Of a stretch of 30,573 nt of DNA, positions 20,523-30,507 are shown piece after piece (positions within the stretch are counted from its first letter, which is position 1; each line of letters opens with the position of its first letter). The notes beneath the pieces were generated by a model. It did no database searches, was not told where the DNA came from, and worked only from the letters and a program-made list of their open reading frames with translations. Origin of the DNA: Russula earlei (taxonomy: Eukaryota; Basidiomycota; Agaricomycetes; Russulales; Russulaceae). Location: contig JAGFNK010000607.1 in the NCBI GenBank assembly GCA_025769875.1, positions 1 to 30,573 of the forward strand. The letters are read 5' to 3'. A program made the position numbers and the translations under genes.

Positions 20523-21100
20523 TGTTACGGTGTCGCGGCCATAAGAGCATTAGCTTGAGGTTCAGTGGGGCCAAGTCCCTGTGACTTGGTTCAAGGGTTC
20601 AATGGGGCTGGCTCAAGGAGGCCGGATCAGAGGTTTAGCGTCTCAAGGCTGAGTCAGATAATGACTCAGTCCGCAGACAGAGTCGATCTTCTGGTTTCAC
20701 AGAAGAGGAGGACAATGAGAGAGAAGCAGAGGAGGAAGAGGAACACAAGGGTTCCTTGAGGTGTGCTCAGGCCAAGTAAGATGTAAGCCAGCACAAGCAA
20801 GTTGTGATTGAGAGAGTGTACAGGGCAAGGGATGTGACAGGAAATGGGACAAAGCTAAGCTTGGGGCATTCCCCAGCTTCTACAGGTGCTTAAATACTGT
20901 ATGTAGCAAGGCTGTACAGTACCATAAGCAGAACAATAGATAAAGGTAAGCCAATAGCAAAAGTAACTCAACAATAGGTGAAACACAATAGATGAAACAA
21001 TAGGGACCATCAACATCAAGGGACAATGGTAACAAGGGTGATAAGGGAGAACAATAAAAAAAGGATTATGGACGAACCGACAGGAGGGTAGATCACAACA
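20523..21100 (-). mobile_element. Solo LTR of the gypsy family C, 578 bp
   Basis: The inverted copy of the 3' LTR at 4469-5058, running from TGTTAC to ACAACA on the plus strand. The TSD is CTAAT at 20518-20522 and 21101-21105. The intact target (ATTAGACTAACTCTAATAAC) can be seen in family A copies at about 22587 and 26565, confirming the empty site. It is less CpG-decayed than the LINE around it. Confidence 0.95.
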
Positions 21101-21327
21101 CTAATGACCTTAGAACGAACTATAAGACAATACTAAGGACCTTAATAGAACTATATAAGGGGCCTTATGGACAACTCTATTCCACAGACAAAAAACCACA
21201 AGTCCTCAGATGACTGGCCCTAAACTAAACAACAGTGAATGAATCAGGTGCTTTGCATGTGTACTAAGCAGTGAACATGTGGACACTAAAGGCTCTTACT
21301 CATCAAAAGGAGCCTTCTTACTCAGCA

Positions 21328-21361
21328 GCTTACTGAGCATGACTGAGCATGCTCAGTAAGC
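21328..21361. repeat. 34-bp perfect inverted repeat in LTR A1
   Basis: Arms GCTTACTGAGCATG and CATGCTCAGTAAGC, 14 bp each, with a 6-base loop. It lies about 90 bp upstream of the TATA box in U3. The same structure is at 22858-22891 (A1b) and 24798-24831 (A3), and in a slightly decayed form at about 27645-27678 (A2). Confidence 0.9.
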
Positions 21362-21591
21362 ATACTCTGACTTCTTACTCATCCATCAATTGTGCTTGAT
21401 AACAAGGTTATGACTTGTTCCCTATTTAGCAGTTCTCTTGTAGTATATAAGCTGTCATGAACCATTCTCTGGAGGGGGCCCTTGAAGGACCCTTCCTTAT
21501 GAGAGGAAACCTAGCCTCTATGGTGTCACCCTGTTCACACGAGCAAAAGGGATGAGTAGAGGTGTCCACAATATCACGCGCACATTGTCGC

Positions 21592-22420
21592 TGTCAAGAC
21601 ACGTACTGCTGATCACTAAGGACTCAGGAGCAGGTGGGCAAGGGTCGGAACAGATGATACGCGGCGAAGGCGGCGTTGAACAAGAGGACGAGCCAAACAA
21701 CAAGGAGGTACCAGATGGGAACTGGTAGGTGTTGCAAGAGACAAAGGCGAAGGCTGGAGGCCAGTGTAGCGAGGGGACTTTAAACAAGGCGGTCGTTGAA
21801 GAGTACCTTGGAAGCAAGGGGAATCTTTAGACTGAGCGGTCGCAGGGGAGTACCCAGGAAGATGAGAGTATCACAAATGGACAGTCTGACGACTGCCATG
21901 CTTCATTGGGGCTTATATACAGTGTACAGGGTCGATTACAAAGCACTGGGACTATTCTAGACTCTTTGGTACCATCAAATAGGACTACAGAGGCATAAAC
22001 TTGCTTGTGTCAAGTTTCAGGCTTACTGAGCGCATTACTGATCATTGTGGAGCGATGACATCATTATGATGTCACTGTGGGGCGCTTAGTGAGCCTATGA
22101 GGTCACTGTGGAGTTGCTCAGTCAGCTATGATGTCATTGGAGTCTTGATGACATCAGATGATTTATGCAACAGTTTCTAAGAGTTTGTGCCGCTGTTTCG
22201 GGTCCATGGTGGCTGGGTGGCCATGTGGCTGCCACGCGATGATTACCCGATTAGGAAATGGGTGCCTGGTCGTGTTATAGTGCCTTTGCAATAACAATAT
22301 CTTGTACCACAGGAGGGATAGCCCAGAAAATGGAAGGGAGTTGGCAATGTAAAGTGAGAGAGGTCTTTCTTGAGTAAAATAGGACACTCCTCGGCCAGGA
22401 CTTGGCCTTGGTTCGTAACA
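21592..22420 (-). mobile_element. Solo LTR B1 (family B) nested in A1b
   Basis: On the plus strand it runs from TGTCAAGACACG to GGTTCGTAACA, 829 bp, inverted relative to A1b, with TSD GTCGC at 21587-21591 and 22421-22425. TATATAAG lies on the minus strand at 21912-21919. It is among the most CpG-rich pieces of the graveyard and, being the fourth layer, must be younger than A1b. Confidence 0.93.
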
Positions 22421-22857
22421 GTCGCATGAGTGATTCTCAGCACAATCGACATACAGCAAGCCCCACTTAAGGGCAACCCTTTTAGCAATAAAGGACAGTA
22501 GTAGGACCTTCCTAAGGACCCTTTAGGACGACTCTAAGTGCTCTACAATAGGCACTAACACAGTATTAAAGACCCTGCAACACATTATTAGACTAACTCT
22601 AATAACTATAGAACGAATTAGAAGGCAATACTAAGGACCTTAATAGAAGCATTAGGGTCGACTCTAAGGACCCTAATAGAACTATATAAGGGGCCTTATA
22701 GGATAACACCATTCCCTGAACCAGACTACAAGTCCTCAAATGACCGGCCCTAAACTAACTAACAGAAAATGAATCAGGTGCTTGCATGTGTACTAAAGCA
22801 GTGAACACGTGGACAGTGAAAGCTCTTACTCATCAATAGAAGCCTTCTTACTCAGCA

Positions 22858-22891
22858 GCTTACTGAGCATGACTGAGCATGCTCAGTAAGC
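22858..22891. repeat. 34-bp perfect inverted repeat in LTR A1b
   Basis: The same 14-bp arms (GCTTACTGAGCATG) and 6-base loop as at 21328-21361, at the same distance from the TATA box. Confidence 0.9.
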
Positions 22892-22997
22892 ACACTCCAA
22901 CTTCTTACTCATCACTCTATTGTGCTTGATAACAAGGTTACAACTTGTTCCCTATTTAGCAGTTCTCTTGTAGTATATAAGCGCTCAATAAAGTAGC

Positions 22998-23017
22998 GGA
23001 CAGTCCCCAGACTGTCC
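22998..23017. repeat. Promoter-proximal hairpin in LTR A1b
   Basis: GGACAGTC and GACTGTCC, 8-bp arms with loop CCCA, 17 bp downstream of the TATATAAG box, so close to the expected RNA start. Equivalent hairpins: 24672-24691 (A3), about 23270-23290 (A1), about 27782-27801 (A2, one mismatch), and a shorter form in family B. Confidence 0.8.
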
Positions 23018-24438
23018 ATTTGTTTATGGCACTCTCCATTCCTGGGATACTCCTTTAAGGACTGTCACCTTGTGACTATCCTGGCCTCCTCTCTGCGTGC
23101 TTGTTTGACTTTACCAGTAACCATACCCCTTTGGTATTTGTTACTGCTCTGGACTCTACTCCTTGCCCACGCCATCCTAGATGTCTATCGACTCGTCTCT
23201 GAACTACCCCCTCGCTCTTGAACTGGATTGTTCAACAGTGAGTCTTGACATAAGCACTCAATAAAGTAGCAGACAGTCTTCAGACTGTCCATTTGATTTG
23301 CAACACTCCATTACTGAGGGCACTCCTTTAGGACCGCCCTATCTAGTACACTCTGGCTCTCTCATTCCAAGATCATCTCTCACAACCAGTGCCAGTTCCC
23401 CTCTGGTACTTGTTACTTGTTTGGACCATGCTCTTCGCCAACTTCATCCTAGAACTTAGTCAACTCATCTCTGAGCTCTTATCTCACTCTCAAACTGGAT
23501 TGTTCAACAGTGAGTCCTGACACCAGATAATACATAACACCCTCCCTCACACCCACAAGGCAGTGCTGCCAAGACCAACTTTTCTTTATGATGGCACACC
23601 CAAAACTTAATATAGCATTGGTGAACATGTGCAAGTACAATGCTGTTACCCACACTCTACTGAACAGCACCACCGAGACTGACTTACTGTTTATACAGGA
23701 ACCCTGGTGTTGTGAACCAAGGCCAAGTCTTGACCATGCATTGTCCTGTTTTAACTCAAGAAAGTCCCTTCCACTTCGTACCCTCTATCCACCTCTGTTC
23801 CCAATCAACTACTCCCTTTTACAAGCATACATTGCAAAGAATCCTTCTTCCCCAATCCCTGTGACTCACTGGAGCACCCTCCTTCCTATCGGAGTAACCC
23901 ACCACATGCTAGCCACATGGCCACTCAGCCACTCGCTACCCAAACACTGGAAGGACTCCTAGACCTCTTGGAATGATCTACATGATGTCATAGAGCACCA
24001 CTGACATCATAGCTGACTGAGCAACTCCACTATGACATCATAATGCTCACCAAGCACTCCACAAGTGATATCATTATGATATCATCACTCCACTGTCTCC
24101 CTAATTGTCCTGAGTCACCTATAGGTCTGACACAACAAGTTTATGCCTTTAGAATCTAATTGGAGCAGTCCTAAGAGTCTGAGTTATTTTCTGTAGTTCG
24201 TACTCAGACCTGTAATTAGTATATAAGCCCCAATGTAGCATGGCAGTCATCAGACTGTCCATTTGTGATACTCTCATCTTCCTGGGTACTCCCCTGTGAC
24301 TGCTCAGTTTAAAGCCTTCCCTTGCCCTCAAGGCACTCTTCAATGACTGCCTTGTCTAAAGCCCCTTCACTGCACTGGCCTCCAGTCTTCGCCTCTGCCT
24401 CCTGCAACATGTACCAGTTCCCATCTGGTACCTCCTCA

Positions 24439-25400
24439 TGTCAAGACTCACTGTTGAACTATCCAGTTCAAGAGCGAGGGATAAGCTCAGAGATGAGTCG
24501 ATAAACGTCCAAGATGGCATGGGCAAGAAGTAGAGTCCAGAGTAGTAACAGATACCAGAGAGGTACTGTTACTGTGAGAGTCAAGCAGTCACGCAGAGGA
24601 GAGGCCAGGATAGTCACAAGGGGACAGTCCTTAAAGGAGTATCCCAGGGATGGAGAGTGCCGTAAACAAATGGACAGTCTGAGGACTGTCCGCTACTTTA
24701 TTGAGCGCTTATATACTACAAGAGAACTGCTAAATAGGGAACAAGTCATAACCTTGTTATCAAGCACAAGGGAGTGATGAGTAAGAAGTCGGAGGACGCT
24801 TACTGAGCATGCTCAGTCATGCTCAGTAAGCTGCTGAGTAAGAAAGCTTCTCTTGATGAGTAAGAGCTTCCATTGTCCATGTGTTCACTGCTTTAGTGCA
24901 CGTGCGAGCACCTGATTCATTTCCTGTTAGTTAGTTTAGGGCCGGTCATTTGAGGACTTGTAGTTTGGTTAGGGAATGGTGTTATCTTATAAGGCCCTTA
25001 TATAGTTCTATTAGGGTCATTAGAGTCGACCCTAATACTTCTATTAAGGTCCTTAGTGTTGCCTTATAGTTCGTTCTATAGTTATTAGAGTTGGTCTAAT
25101 AACGTGTTGTAGGGCCTTTGATACTAGGTTAGTACCTATTGTAGAGCTCCTAGGGTCGTTCCAAAGGGTCCTTAGGAAGGCCCTAATACTGTCTTTTTTT
25201 GCTAGAAGGGTTGCCTTTAAGTGGGGCTTGCTGTATGTCGATTGTGCCGAGAATCGCTCGCGCAACAATGCGCGCGTGATATTGTGGACACCTCTACTCA
25301 CCCCTTTTGCTCGTGTGAAAAGGGTGACACCATAGAGGCTGGGTTTCCTCCTATAAGGAAGGGTCCTTCAAGGGCCCTCTCTGGAGAATGGTTCATGACA
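24439..25400 (-). mobile_element. Solo LTR A3 (family A) nested in B2
   Basis: On the plus strand it runs from TGTCAAGACTCAC to GGTTCATGACA, 962 bp, inverted. The flanks are not a 5-bp TSD: ATCTGGTACCTCCTCA (16 bp) stands directly left (24423-24438) and directly right (25401-25416). TATATAAG is on the minus strand at 24708-24715 and the hairpin GGACAGTC-TGAG-GACTGTCC at 24672-24691. It is a well-preserved copy of the family. Confidence 0.92.
24798..24831. repeat. 34-bp perfect inverted repeat in LTR A3
   Basis: The same 14-bp arms as the copies at 21328 and 22858, here in the inverted LTR. Confidence 0.9.
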
Positions 25401-26263
25401 ATCTGGTACCTCCTCATCATTTGGCTCGTCCTTTTGTTCAATGCCACCTATGCTGCGTACCATCTGTTCCGACCCTTGCCCACCTGCTCCTGAGTCCTTA
25501 GTGATCAGCAGTATGTGTCTTGACACCTGGTATGACAGGATAGGAACAGCACAGAAAGACAACACCTGAGATGGCATCAGTGTTCTAGGAGGTGCAGCCT
25601 TGCCAGCATGGGAACTCCTCTACCCAGGGCTTGAAGATGGACAAAAACTCAAGGTAATGTCATACATGAGAAAGCCACACCTGGACAACAAACCAAACCC
25701 AAACTTCACAGCAATAACAAGACAAGATGTCTGTAAACACCCATGCATGCAAGTAATAGACATCATACTAGACAGCAAAACCTGGCAAGTAATAAACTAC
25801 TATCATGACATCAGAGATGCTACTGCCCTAGCCATGCTCACCTCACTAGATATTGAGCCCACTATCCCAATGCTGGCCATAGGAGACTTTAACATGCACT
25901 TCCCAACCTGGTCACCACAAGGAAACCCCAAATCACATTGGGCCAGCTGATTAGAGGAATGGGCCACAACCAACCTCCTTACCCTAGCCAACACACCTGG
26001 AGAAATAATGCACAGAGGGGTGACCCACAAAAGGGACTTGAAAATAGACCTAGCTTGGTTTAACATAGCAGCAGTAAGGCTTGCCATGTTTAGCAGTCTT
26101 AACATCAACTGGCCTGGCTCCCTTGGCTTGGACCACACCATGCTCTGGCTCACAGGGAACCCCCTCACACCTGACATAACCTCCACAATGAACAACTCTG
26201 ATCTAGGCTACATACTGGACCTGGAGCAAAAAGAACCATGAATCAAAACATCCAAAGAGAAAT

Positions 26264-28035
26264 TGTCATGAACCATTTCCCAGAGAGGGCCCTTGAAGGA
26301 CCCTTCCATATTAGAGGAAACCCAGGCTCCATGGTGCCACCCTGTTCACACAACCAAAAGGGGTGAGTAGAGGTGTCCACAATATCATGTGCACATTGTT
26401 GCATGATTGATTTTAGGCACAATTGACATACAGCAAGCCCTACTTAGTGGCAACCTATCTAGCAGGAAAGGACAGTATTGAAGGCTCTCCAAGGACCCTT
26501 TAAGACAACCTCAAGTGCCTTACATGGGGTGTTAATGAAGATACTATAGGCCCTAGAACATGTTATTAGACTAACTCTAATAACCTTAGAACAAACTGTT
26601 ACAAACCAAGGCCAAGTCCTGGCCACCTATTGTCCTATTTTACTCAAGAGAGACCACTCTCACTCTACATCGCCAATCCACTTCTATTTTATGGGCTACC
26701 CTTCCTGTGGTACAAGATATTGCTGTTACAAAGGCACTATGACATGACTAGACACCTGTTTCCTAATTGGGTAATCATTGTGTGGCAGCCACATGGCCAC
26801 TCAGCCACCAAGAACCCAAAACAGTGGCATGAACTCCTACAACTTGTTGTATAACTCATATGACATCATTTAGCTCCAGTGACATCATGGCTGACTGAGT
26901 GACTCCACACTGAAATCATCTGCTCACCAAGCACTCCACAGTGATATCATAATGATGTCATTACTCCACAATTATCAGTAATACACTCAATAAGCCCTGA
27001 ACCTGACACAAGCAAGTTTATGCCTCTACAGTCCTATTGGACAATACCAAGGAGTCTAGAATAGTTCCTGTCCTTTGTAATTGACCATGTACATGGTATA
27101 TAAGCCCCAATGTAGCATGGCAGTCATCAGACTGTCCATTTGTGATACTCTCCTTCCAAAGTACTCCTCAGCAACCACTTTGTCTAAAGTCCCCTCCTCA
27201 TCTTCAAGGTACTCTTCAATGACTGCCTTGTTTAAAGCCCCTTTGCTACACTGGGCTCTAGCCTTTGCCTTTGTCTCCTGCAACACATACCAGTCCCCAT
27301 CTGGTACCTCCTTGTTGTTTGGCTTGTCCTCCTGTTCAATGCTGTCTACACTGCATACCATCTGTTCTGACCCTTGCCCACCTGCTCCTGAGTCCTTAGT
27401 GATCAGCAGTATGTGTCTTGACACAAACTATGAGGCAATACTAAGGACCTTAATATGGATATTAGGGCTGACTCTAAGGGGCCTTATAGGAAACACTGCT
27501 TCACAGTCAATACCCCAAGTCCCCAAATGACCAGCCCTAAATTAATTAACAGTAAATGACTCAGATGCTTCACATGTGCACTGGGCAGTGAACATGTGGA
27601 CACTAGAGGCCCTTACTTATCATTATGGGCCTTCTTACTCATGGCTTACTGAGCATGACTGAGCATGCTCACTAAGCATATCCCAATGTCTTACTTGTCT
27701 GCTATTGTGCTTGATAACAAGGTTATGACTTGTTCTCTATTTAGCAAATCCCATGTAGTATATAAGTGCTCAATAAAGTAGTGGATAGTCTTCAGACTGT
27801 CCATTTGATTCATGGCACTCTACTACCAAGAGTACTCCTTGGTGACTGCCCTATCTAGTACACTTTGGCCTTCTCTCTTCATGATCATCTCTTGCAGCCA
27901 GTACCAGTACCCCTCTGGTATTTGCTACTTGTGTGAACTATACTCCTTGCCAACTTCATCCTTGAACTTAGTTGACTCATCTCCAAACTGCTCCCTCACT
28001 CTTGACCTGGATTGTTCAACAGTGAGTTCCTGACA
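26264..28035 (+). mobile_element. Solo LTR A2 (family A), interrupted by B3
   Basis: It starts TGTCATGAACC, ends GTTCCTGACA, with TSD GAAAT at 26259-26263 and 28036-28040. It lies between the endonuclease and RT of LINE ORF2. Net length is about 940 bp without B3. TATATAAG is at 27759-27766. It is strongly CpG-decayed, so it is one of the older insertions. Confidence 0.93.
26597..27423 (+). mobile_element. Solo LTR B3 (family B) nested in A2
   Basis: It starts TGTTACAAACC, ends GTGTCTTGACA, 827 bp, with TSD CAAAC at 26592-26596 and 27424-27428. TATATAAG is at 27097-27104. It landed only about 15 bp from the place where solo LTR C landed in A1. Confidence 0.93.
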
Positions 28036-28040
28036 GAAAT

Positions 28041-29275
28041 GTGAAAGCTGTACTCTCTCTCCACACCCAACCACTGGAAAACTAAATGAAGAAGTGGATA
28101 GGTATATGACTGACATCCAGCAGACACACGGAGCCACCCTCAAATACAGACACCAACACCCCTGGCACACCATACCCTGGTGGGATGTGGAGTGCAAGTG
28201 GGCCATACAAACACTTAAAGAGGCCCCAAACTGAGATGAATGGAAGAAAGTGCACAAATGGCTCAAGTCCACCATATAAATGGTGAAACACCAATGGGCC
28301 AACAAGTACATCAACAGAGCCTAACTTTGAGAAGTTGCCACTTGGAGACATGAACACAAAACCATGAAAGTTCCCCCACTTAGAGGACTGGAAGGTATTC
28401 CAACTCACACATAGAAATGGCTAACATACTGTCACAGTGGTTCTACACCAGAGAGCAACAAGAAGTGGACACCCATTTTCATGATGATCCTGACCCACTC
28501 CCCTGATGTGAGCTCCCAACAATCCACAAAGACCTAGTAAGTGACCTACTCTGGAAAGTGTCTGGATGCTCTGCACCAGGCCCCATGGGCCATTCTTGGA
28601 CCATGATAAAGTGGGTGTGGGAAGCAAGCCTGGAAAAACTCCTTGGACTTATGGTGAACTGCCTCAAAACTGGACACCATCTGAATGCTTGGGAAGGCGC
28701 TGGTCTGTGTCATACCCAAACCAAACAGGGCCAAATACATGCTGGCTAAGAACGTCTGCCCCATAGTGCTACTTGAATGCCTAGGTAAGTTCCTGGAGAA
28801 AATTGTGGCATGGGTCATCTATCAGGATATGGCCAGACATGACCTTGTCCCCACAACACAATTCAGGGGAAGAAACACATCATCAACAGTTGATGCAGGA
28901 CTCACACTCTTACACAACATACAAGCTGCACACCAAGCAGGACTCAAATGTGGCCTCTTACTATTTGATATCCAAGGCTTCTTTGACAACATAAACCATT
29001 GAAGACTAACCCAAGTGGTTGAGAACTTAGGTTTCACCCCAGAGATAGTAAGCTGGTGCTGCTCTTTCCTAACAGATAGGAAAGTTTGCCTTGAATTCAA
29101 TGGACATGCCTTGAATCCCTTTGACTTAGAAGCAGGTATGCCACAGGGTTCCCATGCCTCACCTGTACTTTCCATACTTTACACCTTCCCCATGCTGCAC
29201 AATGCAAAAGCCTGGAACCAAGCTGCCTTAGCTATGTATGTATACAATGGAGTCCATTTTCACATGCAGATGTGA
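28041..29275 (+). pseudogene. LINE ORF2 reverse transcriptase domain, inactive
   Basis: Up to about 28680 is the degraded linker after the endonuclease, with many stops. The RT core is then visible: ALVCVIPKPNRAKYMLAK and LLECLGKFLEK (28690-28810), LVPTTQFRGRNTSSTVDA, the catalytic A block LLFDIQGFFDNINH (28957-29000), a TGA just after it, FLTDRKVCLEFNG, and the B block AGMPQGSHASPVL (29132-29170). The C block, where YxDD should stand, reads MYVYNGV (about 29234-29254), so both catalytic aspartates are gone. The domain belongs to LINE-type RTs. It cannot function. Confidence 0.85.
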
Positions 29276-30177
29276 CTGGACATCAGTGGAGGCTAAGCTC
29301 TGATTGGGTTACTCTGAATGCACTAACTGGCTAACCAAGGCTGGACTCAATGCAGAACTGGAAAAAACAGAGGTACTCTTCTTTGGAAAATGGAGGGAAA
29401 ATGTGATCTCACCCAAATACATACACCTACCACTCCCATCACACAACACCTACTACTGAGTTGAGGCAACTGACATAATTAGGTATCTTGGTTTCTTCTT
29501 TGACTCCTGACTCACCTGGACATGTCATGTTGAGTACATGTGCAATAGAGCAAGAGCATCACTGAAAGCCCTTCAACTACTAGGCAACTCCATCAGAGGC
29601 CTCGAACAGGCAAAGTGAAGACAGGTATATCTTGCCATCTACCTCCCAACACTAACCTATGGCCACCCACTATGGTTCACAGGCAAACAGGTCACCCTGG
29701 TCAAGAAACTATAAATAGTCCAAAATGAGGCAGTCAAGGTAATAGCAGGGGCTTTCCATACAACCCTAAGGGAACCCCTCCACCAACTTTTAACTATCCT
29801 TCCTATGCACATCTGACTAAACAAACTAACCAACAATCCAGCCATGAGACTGCACTGCACCATGAACAACAGCCAACTATGAAGAAGGCTAGGAGGCACC
29901 TGGTTCACCCAACAAGGTACTGACATGACCCTACCAACCCCAAACAGCCACAGAGCAAAGACCACCTTGAGGTCACTAGCAAGCCAAATGCCAGTGAACA
30001 GCCCACACATAGAGCACTTCCCCAACCTCCCACCTGGCACCCTGGATTGGAATGGACAAGTCAGCATAGGAGAGGTAACAGAGTGGAGCTGAGCAGAAGT
30101 GTCCATCCATCACCATCTACTGCAGCAGTGTCAAAACCAACAAAGGCTGAACAGACAACAAGCAAATCAGTGCAACA
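29276..30177 (+). pseudogene. LINE ORF2 RT thumb and connection, degraded
   Basis: No frame stays open, but fragments in changing frames fit the C-terminal part of a LINE ORF2: TEVLFFGKW, IRYLGFFFD, YLAIYLPTLTYG, and a MPVNSPHIEHFPNLPPGTLDW block before the RNase H domain. Most breaks are TGA or TAG. No other element was seen here. Confidence 0.6.
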
Positions 30178-30507
30178 ATGGCAGTACTATACAAAAATGA
30201 GAAGAAACTGGGACACAAAAAGCAGGTAGTTGGAACAACAGTGATGGATGAAGGCACACACCTCCGCTCACTAACAACCAACCTTGAAGCCCTAGTGGAC
30301 TACCTCACCACACAAATGGTGACCACTCCCACACATGCTCACATCCTCCTGCCAACATGCATGGCCTCAGAACTGGCCATCAACCACAAACCACATGATG
30401 AACAATCAACAGCACTATGCCACCTAAAATAAAAATAGGTGAGATCATTAACCCCCATCCTGAGACAAACATAAGTCTGCTCTGGATATCTAGGAACAAC
30501 AAACCAG
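30178..30507 (+). pseudogene. LINE RNase H domain, truncated
   Basis: The frame reads AVLYKNEKKLGHKKQVVG, then LEALVDYLTT, a block around ELAINHKPHDEQSTALCHL and, after a stop at 30430, KIGEIINPHPETNISLLWIS. This is the order of the RNase H domain at the end of Tad1-like ORF2 (AVLY, helix with ALxxAL, AINHKPH, LLWIPGH-like). The expected acidic TDGS and second Asp positions are lost or degraded. The domain stops at about 30507, where CpG-rich unrelated sequence begins. Confidence 0.65.

Larger units (their letters stand above)
21453..23250 (+). mobile_element. Solo LTR A1b (family A) nested in A1
   Basis: It starts TGTCATGAACC, ends GTCTTGACA, with TSD TAAGC at 21448-21452 and 23251-23255. 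It landed just after the TATATAAG box of A1. Without the B1 insertion it is about 964 bp. Its own TATATAAG is at 22974-22981, followed by AATAAA at 22987-22992 and the hairpin GGACAGTC-CCCA-GACTGTCC at 22998-23017. It keeps more CpG than A1, consistent with younger age. Confidence 0.93.
20205..23522 (+). mobile_element. Solo LTR A1 (family A), itself interrupted
   Basis: It starts TGTCATGAACC and ends GTCCTGACA, with TSD CCAGA at 20200-20204 and 23523-23527. It lies at the LINE ORF1/ORF2 junction. After removing solo LTR C (20523-21100) and solo LTR A1b (21453-23250) with their TSDs, about 932 bp of family A LTR remain. The core promoter TATATAAG is at 21444-21451 and was split from the downstream part by A1b. 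No internal retrotransposon sequence is present, so the original element was lost by LTR-LTR recombination. Confidence 0.93.
23708..25525 (+). mobile_element. Solo LTR B2 (family B), interrupted by A3
   Basis: It starts TGTTGTGAACC, ends GTGTCTTGACA, with TSD CCTGG at 23703-23707 and 25526-25530, splitting the LINE endonuclease directly after its EPW codons. Net length is about 840 bp without A3 and its duplicated flank. TATATAAG lies at 24220-24227. U3 holds several TGACATCA/TGATGTCA-type palindromes (about 23970-24095). Confidence 0.92.
23588..26263 (+). pseudogene. LINE ORF2 endonuclease domain, interrupted
   Basis: ORF2 begins at or near 23588 (MMAHPKLNIALVN) and reads to FIQEPW at 23707, which includes the catalytic Glu block of APE-type endonucleases. 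Solo LTR B2 interrupts it, and the frame resumes at 25531. Further blocks are AIGDFNMHFPTWSP (about 25877-25918, with Asp, Asn and His), IDLAWFN and a GLDHTMLW block near 26130 that corresponds to the SDH motif with Ser changed to Leu (TTG, one step from TCG). Stops at about 25572, 25948 and 26239 are TGA. Solo LTR A2 follows at 26264. Confidence 0.82.
15870..30507 (+). mobile_element. Tad1-like LINE, old and multiply interrupted
   Basis: Removing the insertions at 16736-18167, 20205-23522, 23708-25525 and 26264-28035 (each with one TSD copy) leaves one collinear plus-strand LINE of about 6.3 kb. ORF1 has CCHC zinc knuckles, and ORF2 has endonuclease, RT and RNase H, in the order of Tad1-clade fungal LINEs. 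The 5' end is not defined and is put near 15870 by composition. The 3' end is not reached: RNase H is cut at about 30507 by a new sequence. CpG is almost absent and many stops are TGA where an arginine CGA would fit, so the copy is ancient and was probably methylated. Confidence 0.85.

Noticed and set aside
23251..23522. A separate partial LTR next to A1b
   Set aside because: It is the 3' remainder of A1, as shown by the TAAGC TSD and by the CCAGA TSD at its far end.
27056..27530. Frames of 122-149 codons in B and A LTRs
   Set aside because: They recur in the copies only because the LTRs are related; they cross hairpins and promoter sequence and have no domain.
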